Of a stretch of DNA of 64,000 nt, positions 1-10,562 are shown piece by piece. The stretch is from CAIYTF01 sp963664845 (GTDB lineage Bacteria > Bacteroidota > Ignavibacteria > Ignavibacteriales > Ignavibacteriaceae): the NCBI GenBank assembly GCA_963664845.1, contig OY761615.1, positions 4,898,001 through 4,962,000 on the forward strand, written 5' to 3'. The position numbers and the translations under genes are program-made. Under the pieces are notes generated by a model. It was not told where the DNA came from, ran no database searches, and worked only from the letters and a program-made list of their open reading frames with translations. How positions within the stretch are numbered: the stretch's first letter is position 1; each line of letters begins with the position of its first letter.

Positions 1-1
1 T

Positions 2-2776
2 AAAACTCTTATCGTGATACTTTCGCTGACTTTATGCAGCAGCTTTTCATTTGCACAGATAACAGAAGGATTCGAAACCGGACTACCTGCCAGCGCCCCT
101 TCAACAGCAACTGAATGTACCTTAAGTTCCGGGATATGGACTATTCTTAAGGGTGCTCAATCCGGAACTAAACATGGTGGGAGTTATGCGCTGAGTCTCA
201 GTTCGGGTTCATCAACTCCGGCTTATGCTTCAACGCCTTCACTGAATACCGCGGGTACTATGACCCTTTGGACACGCGGTGGCGGAGCCACTACGTTAAC
301 TATTCTCAAATCAGTCAATGGCGGTACATTTACTTCGTTTGTTACTCAGGCCATCACTTCCGCCTATGCCCAATATACCATCCCTATCAATGATACTGAA
401 GGAGATGTAAGGCTGAGAATTCAGAACGGACAAAGCACCACGATTTATATTGATGATGTGTCGATTACGACTCTGTCCAATTCCTTTATAACGGTATCAG
501 CAGCATCAATTCCGGATTTCAAAACTGTTGTAGCCGGAAATTCCTCTGCCGTGCAAACATATACTGTCAGCGGATTGAAGCTTACTTCACCGTTAGCGAT
601 CAAGGCACCAGCCGGATTTAAGGTAAGCAGCGATAATACTACATTCACGGATTCTCTTTCTTTGGCAGCTGCTGCAGACGGTTCAGTCGCAGTGACAACA
701 ATTTATGTAAACTTTTCTCCGACTGATGCAATGGGTACAATCACCGGAAAAATCGCAAATACCAGTAACGGTGCTTCAGCAAAACAAGTGAGTGTTACCG
801 GAACGTCAATTGCTTCTGAGCCTACCATTTCGGGCAGTGTCAGTTTCGGGGAAATCCAGGGTAAGTCGATTGTAGTCAATTTCAGCGGGGGAAACGGGAA
901 TAAAAGAATTGTGGCAGCCAATGCCGATAATGTTCTTCCTGTTACCTATTTGCCGACTGATGGCGTAACTGAAACGGGTGTGAACAACAATTTTTCGACT
1001 GCTGTCGATAAAGGGGCAGGCCAGAAAGTTGTTTATGACGGTTCTGATACAACGGTGACTGTTACCGGAATAGCCTCAGGAACGACCTACCATTTTGCGG
1101 TCTATGAGTATAATGTCGGAAGTTCGAATTCACAGAATTATTTAACGACGTCTGCAGCTTTGGGCAATGCAACCACGTTGACCGTCCCCGGGCTAGCAGC
1201 CAGTTCTTCAGCACTTTCGTTTGGCAGCGTGTTGATTGATTCGCTCTCCGCCGAAAAAACATATTCTTTATCAGGCAGCTATTTAAATCCAGCCGATGGT
1301 GTTATCTCGCTTAGCGTATCTGATCCTTTTTTAATTTCAACAACAAGCGGTATGGGCTATGCTTCAGCGCTAAGTCTTCCCTATTCAGGAGGAACGCTTG
1401 CACCAACGACAGTGTATGTCCATTTTAAAGCAACTGCAGAGACTTCATATACGGGTAGTATCATGCATACCGGCGGGGGAGCGGATCCATTGGTTGTCAC
1501 TTTGAGTGGAAAGGGGAGCCTGGGCAACCCCGATCCTGGTCATTACGACATTGTTGTTGCAAAAGACGGCAGCGGTGACTTCACAACAGTTCAGGACGCA
1601 TTGAAATCAATACCACTGAACAATAAGATATGGAAAACAGTATTCATAAAGAATGGTCTCTATTTCGAACGGGATTCACTGACAAAAACCCAGGACAAAG
1701 TTGTCATTATCGGTGAGAACAAGGACAGCACGATCATACAATATAATTCGTATTCGGGCATGACGCTTGGTGGAGTTACGCTTGCCACTTCAACATGTCA
1801 GGTTTTATATATTAATTCATCAGATGTGATCCTCAAAAATCTCACTGTGCAAAACACCTACACCAGTTCGCAGGCTGTTGCTCTGAATGTGCACGGCGAT
1901 CGCATTATAGTTGATAACTGCAAACTCATCGGCTATCAGGATACTTATTACACCTGGGGTTATGGAAGATTTTATACCAAGAATTCATATATAGAAGGTG
2001 CAACGGATTTCATATTTGGAAGAGGGGCTGCTATTTTCGACAGTTGCGAAATTCACAGTATCAGCAAATCATCTTCAACCGTCACTGCACCTTCCACGGA
2101 TACACTTTGGAAATTCGGTTATGTGTTCAGGAATTGCTCACTGACGGCCGGATCGGGTGTAAAATCAATTGATCTGGGAAGGCCATGAAAACCTTACGGA
2201 CAATGCGTGTTCATGTATTGTAATGAAGGAGCTCATATCAGTAATGTTGGCTGGAGAATATGGGAAGGAAATGAGAATCATCTGACCTGTTATTTTGCTG
2301 AATACAAATGCTCCGGCCCGGGGTATACTCCGGCCAGTCGCATATCCTGGTCGCACCAATTGACTGACGAACAGGCGGCTGCATATACTATGGAAAACAT
2401 CTTTGCAAAGAATACTGCACTTACTGCAGCGGGAGCTGCCTATTTTGCGGATGATTGGACCCCAACCGATGTTGTTTCGGAGATAAAATCGGCTAATGAA
2501 ACCGGTAAAGCACATACGTATTATTTGGAACAGAATTATCCAAATCCCTTTAATCCGTCCACGGTGATCACGTATCAGGTTCCGGCAAATGGTCCTGTTT
2601 CATTGAAAGTATATACTATTCTGGGAAAGGAAGTTGCAACTCTGGTGAATGAAGACCGTCCCGCGGGGCATTATGAAGTCAGATTCAATGCTTCTGAATT
2701 GCCAAGTGGAATCTATTTTTACTCGCTGCGCGCTGGGATGTGCAACATCACGAAAAAAATGTTGTTTATTAAATAA
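2..2776 (+). pseudogene. Secreted pectin methylesterase (CE8) with T9SS tail, in-frame TGA, 5' end outside window
   Basis: Would remove methyl esters from pectin outside the cell. The open frame runs in from the window edge; the first residues are the end of a signal peptide (hydrophobic run ending FSFAQ). Numbered from the GTG at 14, about residues 20-150 resemble a jelly-roll carbohydrate-binding module. Two or three repeat modules of about 100 residues follow to about 500. The CE8 beta-helix starts near 510, with GYQDTYY (about 640) and DFIFG (about 665) carrying the two catalytic Asp. The conserved LGRPW motif reads LGRP then TGA at 2186-2188 where TGG (Trp) is expected. The same frame then continues with KPYGQCVFMY, the rest of the enzyme and a T9SS tail (NYPNPFNPST, ending MLFIK). 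TGA ends other genes here (leuA, cimA, acnA), so it is not generally recoded. A nonsense mutation or a base error is most likely. Confidence 0.88.
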
Positions 2777-2835
2777 TTTTAACTGTCATATTAATCAGAA
2801 AATGGGATGCATGCATCCGGTATGGAGAAGGCTCG

Positions 2836-5727
2836 ATGAAAAGGCTCTTTTGTTTATTGTTTATTTGCGTACTGATTGTAAACCATACTTATGGGCAGAC
2901 ACCTGCCTCTGCAGTTTGGAATCTGACTGCTGATCAGACAGCAACTGTAACCGGCAGTATTACTGCACCAAATCAGGAATTGACCAATATGCTATCAACA
3001 TTCGTGAGCAGTACGCAGCGTACCTGTCCTGCAGCGTCGGGAACCTGGCCTGCTGAGACCGCCGAGAATGCGACACGCTATATACAATATAGCGTGTCAC
3101 CTGTTCCGGGAAACGCATTTCAGGTGGCAACGATATCGCTTAGCCTCTATGCTGCAGGCGGCAGCAATCTCAAGGCAAATGTATATTATTCAAAAGACTC
3201 TTCTTTTGCAACCAAGACACAAATTGGCTCAACGCTCATCCTGGCACAATCACTTCCTTCCACACCAAATGCCAGTGTTGCTACCGGTGTTTCTGTCGGG
3301 GCCGGTGAAGCTTTGTACGTGCGGGTTTACCCCTGGTATACTTCTTCCGCTTCCGGCAAATATCTCATAGCAAAGGGTGTCACTATTTCCGGTACAACCA
3401 ATCCTCTGGTGGCTGTTCTGACCTCTGCTAATTTGTTGACCGGTTTTTCACAGACATCGGACCTGCCTTCACCATCACAAACGTACACTGTTTCGGGCAC
3501 GAATCTAACAAGTAATGTAACCATAACTCCACCTGCGGGTTTTGAGCTTTCAGCAGATGGCGGTAGCACCTGGAGTGGTTCGGCATCTCCCATTACCTTA
3601 TTGCAAAATGGTGGGGGAATTGTCGGGCAGCCTGTTACTGTGTCTGTTCGTTTGCATGCTGCAAATGCCGATGTTTACAGCGGTGATATAGTTCATTCGA
3701 GTGCCGGAGTTGCTGACAAGACCATTGGTTTGACCGGTACCAGATTCCCGGCAGAACCCACAACGGTTTCGACTGTTTCGTTTGGGGCGGTTACCGGGAA
3801 TACAATGGATATTACCTTCGTCGGCGGCAATGGTTCACACCGGATTGTTGTTATGCGAGGCGCAAATCCAATAAGTTGGACACCGGCAGATGGAAGAGCC
3901 GTGGATGGTGTGAACAGTGATTTTGCCTTGGCAACGGACCATGGTAATGGCAATAAAGTTGTCTATGATGGCACCGGCTCCAATGTATTGGTTTCCGGCC
4001 TGACAAGTAATCTTCTATATAATGTTGCCGTGTACGAATATAACGTTGGCAATTCAAATTCGCAGAACTACTATACTGCCACTGCGGGAACGGGTAGTCA
4101 TGCAACGCTTGCCGTTTCTACTGTGACAGCTTCACCGTCATCAATCACATTTGGCAGCGGAGTGATCAACAAAGATACGCTCATAAAGACGTTTACACTT
4201 TCCGGTGATTTTCTTACCGCTTCGGGTGGAGAGATCTCGCTATCATCAAATTCCACTCTCTTTGATATCTCAAATGATGGGAGTACCTTTTCTTCAAATA
4301 TTATGATGCCCTATACCGGGCAGACGCTTGCGCCTTCAACTGTTTTTGTACGGTTTATCCCCACATCAGCAGTTGTGTCAAACGGCAGCGTGACTATTAA
4401 GGGCGGCGGTTCATCTGATGTGCTGGTTGCTTTGACCGGCAAAGGAGTGGCCGCTTTCATTGAAACTGATGCCCCGGTCGGATTCGCTTCGCTTGGTGGA
4501 GGAACAACAGGCGGTGCAGGCGGAACAGTGATGATAGCGACGACAGGTCAGCAGATAGCCGATGTGATGAAGTTGCGCGAGAATAGAAGTAATGCGCCGC
4601 TAATTATTTATGTTTCGGGCACGTTGTCAGATTTAACGACGGAAATTTCGGTAAAGAGAACACAAAATGTTTCAATCCTTGGGCTTGGCACCGATGCTAC
4701 TTTTTCCGGTTTTGGCATGAAGCTTGTTGAAGCCGCAAATATCATTGTACGCAACATTACCTTTTCAGATTGTCATGTTGATGAAAAAGACGGCATGGCA
4801 GTTGACCAAAGTTATAACATTTGGGTTGACCATTGTTCGTTCACCGACAGTCCCTCGAGTGATGCGAGTGGAAAAACACATGACGGCGAACTTGATGTGA
4901 AAAACGGTTCATATAATGTGACACTTTCCTATAATCATTTCATGAATCACCGTAAAACCTGTTTGCTTGGGCATACTCCAGGCCAGTCATCGGATTCAGT
5001 GCTGAAAGTGACTTATTATCGCAACTGGTTTGACGGAACGTATTCACGTCATCCGCGTATCCGGTTTGCCAAGGTTCACATATTGAACAATCTGTATCTT
5101 AATACCGGTGTTGTCGGAACGGATGCCGGTGGTTATGGTGTGGGGGTCACTTGTCTGGCCCAGGCTCTGGTTGAAGCAAATTATTTTGAAGGAACGCCAA
5201 AGCCGGTTTTAATTTCGCAGATCAATGATCCGGAAGGAACGCTTAGCGGTGATCCTGCCGGGTATATTAAAGCGCTGGATAATTACACGATCAATTCAGG
5301 TGCTTTGATAGAAAATTTAGGTGGTTATAATTTTGATCCGCACGATTATTATAACTATAAGCCAGCTGATGCGGCATTGGTGAAATCGGTTGTTATGCAG
5401 AACGCGGGTGCAGGAATTTTAAACATTTCGACAGGTCTTACTGGTGAGAGCAAGAATTTTCCCAACACATTTTCGCTCAATCAGAATTATCCGAATCCGT
5501 TCAACCCAACGACAATGATACAGTTCTCGGTTGCAAAACCCTCAAAGGTACAACTGCGGGTATATAACGCGCTCGGGAAAGAAGTGAGTACATTGGTTAA
5601 TAATCAGATGGGTACGGGTGTGCATACTGTTACTTTTAATGCAGTCGGGCTGGCGAGCGGGGTGTACTTCTATCGTTTAGTTACAGATGAATACACCGAG
5701 ACAAGAAGAATGCTGTTGTTGAAATAA
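2836..5727 (+). CDS. Secreted pectate lyase, PL1 family, with T9SS tail
   Basis: 963 residues. Predicted to cleave de-esterified pectin by Ca-dependent beta-elimination at the cell surface or outside. An N-terminal signal peptide ends near YGQTPAS. A beta-sandwich region and repeat modules like those of the flanking enzymes occupy about 30-540. The PL1 parallel beta-helix covers about 545-840, with VDHCSF (about 664), DGELDVK (about 682) and SRHPRIRF (about 736), which are the vWiDH, Ca-site and RxPRxR signatures. The last 80 residues are a T9SS type A sorting domain with NYPNPFNPTT, ending MLLLK. ATG is preceded by GGAG. It lies 59 bp after the methylesterase and probably shares its transcript. 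Confidence 0.93.
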   Translation: MKRLFCLLFICVLIVNHTYGQTPASAVWNLTADQTATVTGSITAPNQELTNMLSTFVSSTQRTCPAASGTWPAETAENATRYIQYSVSPVPGNAFQVATISLSLYAAGGSNLKANVYYSKDSSFATKTQIGSTLILAQSLPSTPNASVATGVSVGAGEALYVRVYPWYTSSASGKYLIAKGVTISGTTNPLVAVLTSANLLTGFSQTSDLPSPSQTYTVSGTNLTSNVTITPPAGFELSADGGSTWSGSASPITLLQNGGGIVGQPVTVSVRLHAANADVYSGDIVHSSAGVADKTIGLTGTRFPAEPTTVSTVSFGAVTGNTMDITFVGGNGSHRIVVMRGANPISWTPADGRAVDGVNSDFALATDHGNGNKVVYDGTGSNVLVSGLTSNLLYNVAVYEYNVGNSNSQNYYTATAGTGSHATLAVSTVTASPSSITFGSGVINKDTLIKTFTLSGDFLTASGGEISLSSNSTLFDISNDGSTFSSNIMMPYTGQTLAPSTVFVRFIPTSAVVSNGSVTIKGGGSSDVLVALTGKGVAAFIETDAPVGFASLGGGTTGGAGGTVMIATTGQQIADVMKLRENRSNAPLIIYVSGTLSDLTTEISVKRTQNVSILGLGTDATFSGFGMKLVEAANIIVRNITFSDCHVDEKDGMAVDQSYNIWVDHCSFTDSPSSDASGKTHDGELDVKNGSYNVTLSYNHFMNHRKTCLLGHTPGQSSDSVLKVTYYRNWFDGTYSRHPRIRFAKVHILNNLYLNTGVVGTDAGGYGVGVTCLAQALVEANYFEGTPKPVLISQINDPEGTLSGDPAGYIKALDNYTINSGALIENLGGYNFDPHDYYNYKPADAALVKSVVMQNAGAGILNISTGLTGESKNFPNTFSLNQNYPNPFNPTTMIQFSVAKPSKVQLRVYNALGKEVSTLVNNQMGTGVHTVTFNAVGLASGVYFYRLVTDEYTETRRMLLLK

Positions 5728-5793
5728 GTGCCGCTTCGTGTTCTTATGGGAATACTTTGGCTTCATGACACTTAGGATTTAGTTGATTGTAAA

Positions 5794-5958
5794 ATGATTA
5801 ACAGGGAAGATATTGCAACGGTAGTTGCTGTTGACAAAGCTGGAATTTCCAGCAAAAGAGTATTAATTGAGACGAAAAGGGCTGCTGGGAATACCGGTGG
5901 TCCTGTTCGTTTTGTGTCAGGAATCACAATGGAAATTGTTGGAAAAAAGTCTTATTAA
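5794..5958 (+). CDS. Possible small ORF of 54 residues, unknown
   Basis: An ATG-to-TAA frame between the PL1 and PL9 genes. The product is basic and Val/Ile/Gly rich, with no membrane segment or motif that I recognise. Its tail (GGPVRFVSGITMEIVGKK) vaguely resembles the tip of a small beta-sheet protein. No convincing ribosome-binding site is present. It may be a fragment or a chance frame. Confidence 0.2.
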   Translation: MINREDIATVVAVDKAGISSKRVLIETKRAAGNTGGPVRFVSGITMEIVGKKSY

Positions 5959-5966
5959 AATACTTC

Positions 5967-6026
5967 TTGACAATCACATTTATTTTATTCAAGTTTCATG
6001 CAGACGTTTAATCGTTTACTTAAACG
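5967..6026 (+). promoter_or_regulatory. Putative promoter and LacI-type operator upstream of the PL9 lyase
   Basis: TTGACA at 5967-5972 could be a -35 box; the -10 region about 17 bp later is poor. A perfect inverted repeat CGTTTA-CT-TAAACG lies at 6013-6026, flanked by further CGTTTA/AAACG half-sites. LacI/GalR-family operators often look like this and often control polysaccharide genes. No regulator gene is visible in the window. The remaining bases of the 417-bp gap between the PL1 and PL9 genes show only the doubtful small ORF. Confidence 0.4.
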
Positions 6027-6144
6027 TTAAAGCAAACGGATAACCTGATGCAGTGGTCCGCATCTCCAAAATTCTCTAATGAACCACACCGAAATCTTAG
6101 ATCGAATTCGAATTCATTTAATAAGTAATAGTAATGGAGTATTG

Positions 6145-9100
6145 ATGAAAAAACTGTTAGCGTCATTTATGGTACTGTTGGTTATTGTATTGTGTTCGGG
6201 GTATACGTATGCTCAGTACACTGCGACATGGGCCTTGACAACAGCCGCTGCAAAAACGGTAGTCGTTACCGGAGCACAAGCTGCAAATGTAGTAGCACAG
6301 CAAATGCTTCCGGGTGCAACGTTTGCATCAGGCACACATAACTCCGATGGGTTTCAATGTGCAAGTAGTGCTGCATGGCCAACGGTGGCAACCGACGGGA
6401 TGCATCTCGATTTTCCACTTTCGCCTGACGGAGAAAGTAATCTCAGTATCACCGGCCTGACGATAGGTTCAAAGGTTTCAGGCAGCAGCGGAAGCCAAAT
6501 GATAAGTCTTGCTTATCAGGTTGATGGTGCCGGAAGTTGGATTGCTCTGGGAACACCCCAGGAAGCACCGTCCGGTGGGAGCTCAACACAAACATTTGGC
6601 ACGTTAAACGCAGCATTCGATAATGGTCATACTTATATTGTAAGAATGTACATTTATGCGAAAGCAAGCGGAACTTCTGCAAGCAGAAAATATTATTTGA
6701 AAAATGTTGCCTTTACCGGCGCGATCACTTCGGCAAATACTCCGACCATCACAGTGTCCGCCTCTTCACTTCCTGCATTTGGCAATGTTGTCATGGGTTC
6801 AACCTCATCAGAAAAATCGTATACTGTTGAGGCTAAACGACTTACAGCGGACCTCACAGTTACGGCACAATCTCCATTTCAAATCAGTCTCGATAATGTG
6901 ACCTATGGAAGCAATTTGACATTACCTCAATCGGGAGGCATTGTTACGAGCACTACCATCTATTCACGTTTTGCTCCTGTTACCGCAGCCGGCCCACTTA
7001 CCGGAACCATTTCAAATGAAAGCCCGGGCGCACTTATCAAGAAGGTTACCGTAACGGGAAATGCGATCGCAGTTGAACCAATTACTCCTTCGGTTGTCTC
7101 GTTTGGTGAAATAACCGGCAATTCCATCGAAGTTAAGGTTTCAGGCGGATCGGGAGTGAGCAGAATAATTGTTGCTCATGCTGACAGCCCCGTGACATGG
7201 GTTCCTGCTGATGGTGTTGCAGTTACCGGCGAGAACAGTGATTTTTCTGCTGCAACGGATCAGGGGAATGGCAACAAAGTGGTGATGAATTTCCCTGACT
7301 CAGCATACAGAAGTGTTGTGGTTACCGGATTATCCGCTTTTTCCACCTATTATTTTGCAGTGTATGAATATAATGGCAACGTTGGATCCGCAAACTATTT
7401 GACCGCAACTCCCGGCCTTGGCAGTGCAATAACTTTAAAAGTGCCAGGTTTGACTGTTTCGACCTCGAAAGTGTCTTTTGGAAACGTGCTTGTTAATTCG
7501 ACATCTGTGGAAAAGACCTATACGCTATCCGGTAAATTCCTTACACCGGAATCCGGGTCGGTTAAGGTTACAGCACCGGCCAATTTCGAGATTTCTGCCA
7601 CAAGCGGTGCCGGATTCACCAATTCACTGGATTTGTCTTACAGCGAAGGTACGCTTGCTGCAAGTAACATATATGTTCGTTTTTTACCGGTTACATTGAC
7701 CGATTATTCCGGTGTGATCACCAACGTTGGAGGTGGGGCTCCGGATTTGAATATAGCTGTTACCGGATCAGGCAAAGACAGTTCTTCCTTCATCACAAAA
7801 GCTATTTACGTTTCACCTGACGGGAATGATGCCACGGGTAACGGATCAATAGGAAATCCCTACAAGACGTTGTATAAAGCAGGCTTGAAGCTCACCAATG
7901 ATTACACGTTGGTTCTTCGCGGTGGGACCTATCCGCAAGATTCAATCATTCTGCGTGATGTGAACCTGACCAATATCAGCATCATTAATGCGCCGGGTGA
8001 GCATCCGATCATTGATGGAACTACCGGATATGATGTTGTAGTACTTTATTGCAATTACAGCCACATTTCCGGACTCGAAATAATAAAGGCCGGTCATAAC
8101 GCCTTGGCCATAATGGGCCATTACAATTTGGTTGAAAACTGTTCGTTCCATCATGGCGGGGATGCAGGAATGAAATTGGGAAGCCACTATCAAACAAATT
8201 GTCCGCGAGGCAATACGATAAGAAATTGTGATGCGTATGCAAATTATGATAAAGGGAAAAACGGTGGAAACGCTGATGGTTATGCAGCAAAATGGAACGT
8301 TGGAAGCGGTAACAGATTCGTCTCCTGCCGTGCCTGGGAAAATTCAGACGACGGTTTTGATTTATGGCAGGCAGACAGTACTATCATAATGGATAGTTGC
8401 TGGTGCTTCCGCAACGGATACGATGTATTCAAAGTTGGTGCTGCGGGAAATGGTAATGGATTCAAGATTGGTGGAGCCCCTGTATGTGTGCCCCATATCA
8501 TGAGAAATTGTATTTCGTTTGATAACACAGGTTCGTCAGGTGGCAAAGGGTTTGATCAGAACTCGAATTTTGCAGGTCACATTATGTTAAACTGTTTATC
8601 ATGGGGTAACTCCTATCTGGATTTCAATTTCTACAAACCCTCTACCAATGGAACGCTGGTTGCCAAGAATAATATTCAGTATAAGGGGACTACTTCTCCC
8701 TATATTAAATTTGTGGATGGTGACATTTCCAATAATTCCTGGGCCGCTCTGAAATTCCAGACAGGGAATACCTGGAAGGGTTTTACTGTTACCGATAATG
8801 ATTTCCAAAGTGTAGATACCACCCTGGCCAAACTGCCGAGGAAAGCTGACGGTACACTCCAGGTAACAAGCCTGTACAGACTGAAACCCGGAAGCCAGTT
8901 ACTCGATAAAGGTGTTGATGTAGGTATCGGCTTTTATGGCAGTGCGCCTGATCTTGGACCTTACGAATCAGGTTTGGAACCCGCCGCTATTAAATCAGAG
9001 CCCATAGTCGGACCACGTTCGTTCAACTTGTATCAGAACTATCCGAATCCGTTTAATCCGACAACGATGATACAGTTTTCGATTGCAAAACCCTCAAAGG

Positions 9101-9279
9101 TGCAGTTGAAGATTTACAACAGTATTGGCAGAGAGATCATGACTTTAGTAGACAATCAGTTGAATACCGGTGTCCATACGGTTAATTTCAATGCGGCAAA
9201 TCTGCCAACCGGCGTGTATTTCTATCGTCTCATAACCAATGAATATTCGTCAACAAAGAAAATGTTGCTGATAAAGTAA
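6145..9279 (+). CDS. Secreted pectate lyase, PL9 family, with T9SS tail
   Basis: 1044 residues from the ATG at 6145, which has GGAG 5 bp upstream and begins a clean signal peptide (MKKLLASF to YAQ). The frame is also open from 6079, but that extension is not leader-like. Residues about 25-210 are an N-terminal beta-domain and about 215-545 are repeat modules shared with the other two pectin enzymes. The right-handed beta-helix starts near 553 (YVSPDGND) and carries GGNADGYAAK (about 706-716) and NSDDGFDLW (about 733-741), signatures of PL9 that include acidic Ca-binding residues and the probable catalytic Lys. A T9SS sorting tail with NYPNPFNPTT begins near 965. Its own operator-like site lies upstream and a strong terminator downstream. 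Confidence 0.92.
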   Translation: MKKLLASFMVLLVIVLCSGYTYAQYTATWALTTAAAKTVVVTGAQAANVVAQQMLPGATFASGTHNSDGFQCASSAAWPTVATDGMHLDFPLSPDGESNLSITGLTIGSKVSGSSGSQMISLAYQVDGAGSWIALGTPQEAPSGGSSTQTFGTLNAAFDNGHTYIVRMYIYAKASGTSASRKYYLKNVAFTGAITSANTPTITVSASSLPAFGNVVMGSTSSEKSYTVEAKRLTADLTVTAQSPFQISLDNVTYGSNLTLPQSGGIVTSTTIYSRFAPVTAAGPLTGTISNESPGALIKKVTVTGNAIAVEPITPSVVSFGEITGNSIEVKVSGGSGVSRIIVAHADSPVTWVPADGVAVTGENSDFSAATDQGNGNKVVMNFPDSAYRSVVVTGLSAFSTYYFAVYEYNGNVGSANYLTATPGLGSAITLKVPGLTVSTSKVSFGNVLVNSTSVEKTYTLSGKFLTPESGSVKVTAPANFEISATSGAGFTNSLDLSYSEGTLAASNIYVRFLPVTLTDYSGVITNVGGGAPDLNIAVTGSGKDSSSFITKAIYVSPDGNDATGNGSIGNPYKTLYKAGLKLTNDYTLVLRGGTYPQDSIILRDVNLTNISIINAPGEHPIIDGTTGYDVVVLYCNYSHISGLEIIKAGHNALAIMGHYNLVENCSFHHGGDAGMKLGSHYQTNCPRGNTIRNCDAYANYDKGKNGGNADGYAAKWNVGSGNRFVSCRAWENSDDGFDLWQADSTIIMDSCWCFRNGYDVFKVGAAGNGNGFKIGGAPVCVPHIMRNCISFDNTGSSGGKGFDQNSNFAGHIMLNCLSWGNSYLDFNFYKPSTNGTLVAKNNIQYKGTTSPYIKFVDGDISNNSWAALKFQTGNTWKGFTVTDNDFQSVDTTLAKLPRKADGTLQVTSLYRLKPGSQLLDKGVDVGIGFYGSAPDLGPYESGLEPAAIKSEPIVGPRSFNLYQNYPNPFNPTTMIQFSIAKPSKVQLKIYNSIGREIMTLVDNQLNTGVHTVNFNAANLPTGVYFYRLITNEYSSTKKMLLIK

Positions 9280-9353
9280 GACTACAAATCAATCTGAGTT
9301 TACAGATTGATCTTCTTAGGATAACAATTCAATTGGTGTCTTGGCAATAAATT

Positions 9354-9390
9354 AAAAGGACTGGTCATATTAGTGGCCAGTCCTTTTTCT
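9354..9390 (+). terminator. Rho-independent terminator after the PL9 lyase
   Basis: A perfect 11-bp stem (AAAAGGACTGG at 9354-9364 with CCAGTCCTTTT at 9377-9387), 12-nt loop, followed by T-rich sequence. Closes the pectin island. Confidence 0.85.
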
Positions 9391-9467
9391 GTTTTAAGGA
9401 GAAGTAATTCCAATTATATTACAGTATCGAATTTAGAAACGGAAATTCTGTAACCAAAAATATTGCT

Positions 9468-10325
9468 GTGAAAAATAAACTTTTATTGATCATTCTGTTA
9501 CACATAGGTACCGTTACCAGTGTGGCCCTAAACAAAGGCGGGCATGTATCCGGCATATACCGGTATTATATGGGGATAAAAGACGGCTATGAACTATGGG
9601 TGGTTGACGGGGCCAAAATAAGGGAGACGATATATCCGGAATTTCTTTATGGAGGAAACGGGCAACGATATCGGTTTGAACCTGAAAAGGAGATATGGAT
9701 TGACAATACCATTTCGGCGGAAGAGTATCGCTATACGCTCGCTCATGAACTGAACGAGCATAAACTGATGCAGCAATTCGGCTATACTTATTATGCGGCT
9801 CATGACAGTTCTCTGCGAATTGAAAGACTGATGCGGCTTGCTGATGAGAAGGAAAGCAGTGAGTTTGAAAAAAGTTTGGGCAAGGTTGCAGTGCTGGATT
9901 GCGACAGTTTGAAAGAAATTGCTGAACTGCCGGATTCGGTTTATTTGAAGAATGTTTTCAGACAGCATTTGGATGACCGGGATGGGGTGGCAATCTGGAT
10001 TGTAGACGGTGCGGTTATCAGGAAGGAATTGTATCCCGACTTTGGTCTGAGCGGGAATGATCTGGCATATTATTTTATTCCCAGGAATGAGATTTGGATA
10101 GATGAACAAACTTCCTGCCAGGAGATTGAAATATCCATTGTCTCTGAGCTGACGGAGCGGAAATTTCTGGCAGAGGGGAGGGGATATGATTATGCATACG
10201 ATCAATCGGTGAAACAGGCTGCATTGCTCAGGAAGAAGCAAGACATCATGATTAAGAAGAAAGCAGCGGTACAGATTCCGGCAGTATTGGACCGGGATAA
10301 AGGAACGGGGAGTGGGAAGAAATAA
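9468..10325 (+). CDS. Exported protein with a duplicated zincin-like domain, unknown function
   Basis: 285 residues from GTG, with a signal-peptide-like start (MKNKLLLIILLHIGTVTSVA). The mature part is two copies of one domain of about 95 residues, at about 35-130 and 165-255. Both contain W(V/I)VDGA.IR, a YP.F segment, a GN...Y.F.P stretch, EIWID and an ExxE/ER helix. Copy 1 has AHELNEHKLMQQFG followed by YYAAHD, which resembles a short HExxE...AH metal-binding site. In copy 2 these positions are SELTERKFL and YDYAYD, so the putative metal ligands are lost. I recognise no family. It is probably an inactive/active domain pair acting outside the cytoplasm, and whether it is a peptidase is only a guess. 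The C-terminus is lysine rich. Confidence 0.7.
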   Translation: MKNKLLLIILLHIGTVTSVALNKGGHVSGIYRYYMGIKDGYELWVVDGAKIRETIYPEFLYGGNGQRYRFEPEKEIWIDNTISAEEYRYTLAHELNEHKLMQQFGYTYYAAHDSSLRIERLMRLADEKESSEFEKSLGKVAVLDCDSLKEIAELPDSVYLKNVFRQHLDDRDGVAIWIVDGAVIRKELYPDFGLSGNDLAYYFIPRNEIWIDEQTSCQEIEISIVSELTERKFLAEGRGYDYAYDQSVKQAALLRKKQDIMIKKKAAVQIPAVLDRDKGTGSGKK

Positions 10326-10562
10326 CAGACTTTGTTATAATGTAATCCCTTCGGTGATTGTTGCATAATAAAATCCATATGAGATGAGCTGTCTTTAAAA
10401 TTGTTTTTAGGCGAAATTGGAGAGATTGCTTTGCCCGATGCGGGCTCGCAATAACCTATTATATTCTGAGTTATCCGACGCCCACTTACCAGGTTAAAAA
10501 AATTTCTTACAGAGTTTTTAATCATTTACCTCTTGAACATCATAAAATTTGCATACAATTAC

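Noticed and set aside
14..2776. UGA recoding (Trp or selenocysteine) in the methylesterase
   Set aside because: UGA is used as an ordinary stop by leuA, cimA and acnA, the expected residue is a non-redox Trp, and no SECIS-like hairpin was evident.
9594..10241. 215-residue minus-strand frame opposite the duplicated-domain protein
   Set aside because: No family features; it mirrors the repeat coding of the plus-strand gene, which has a signal peptide and internal domain duplication.
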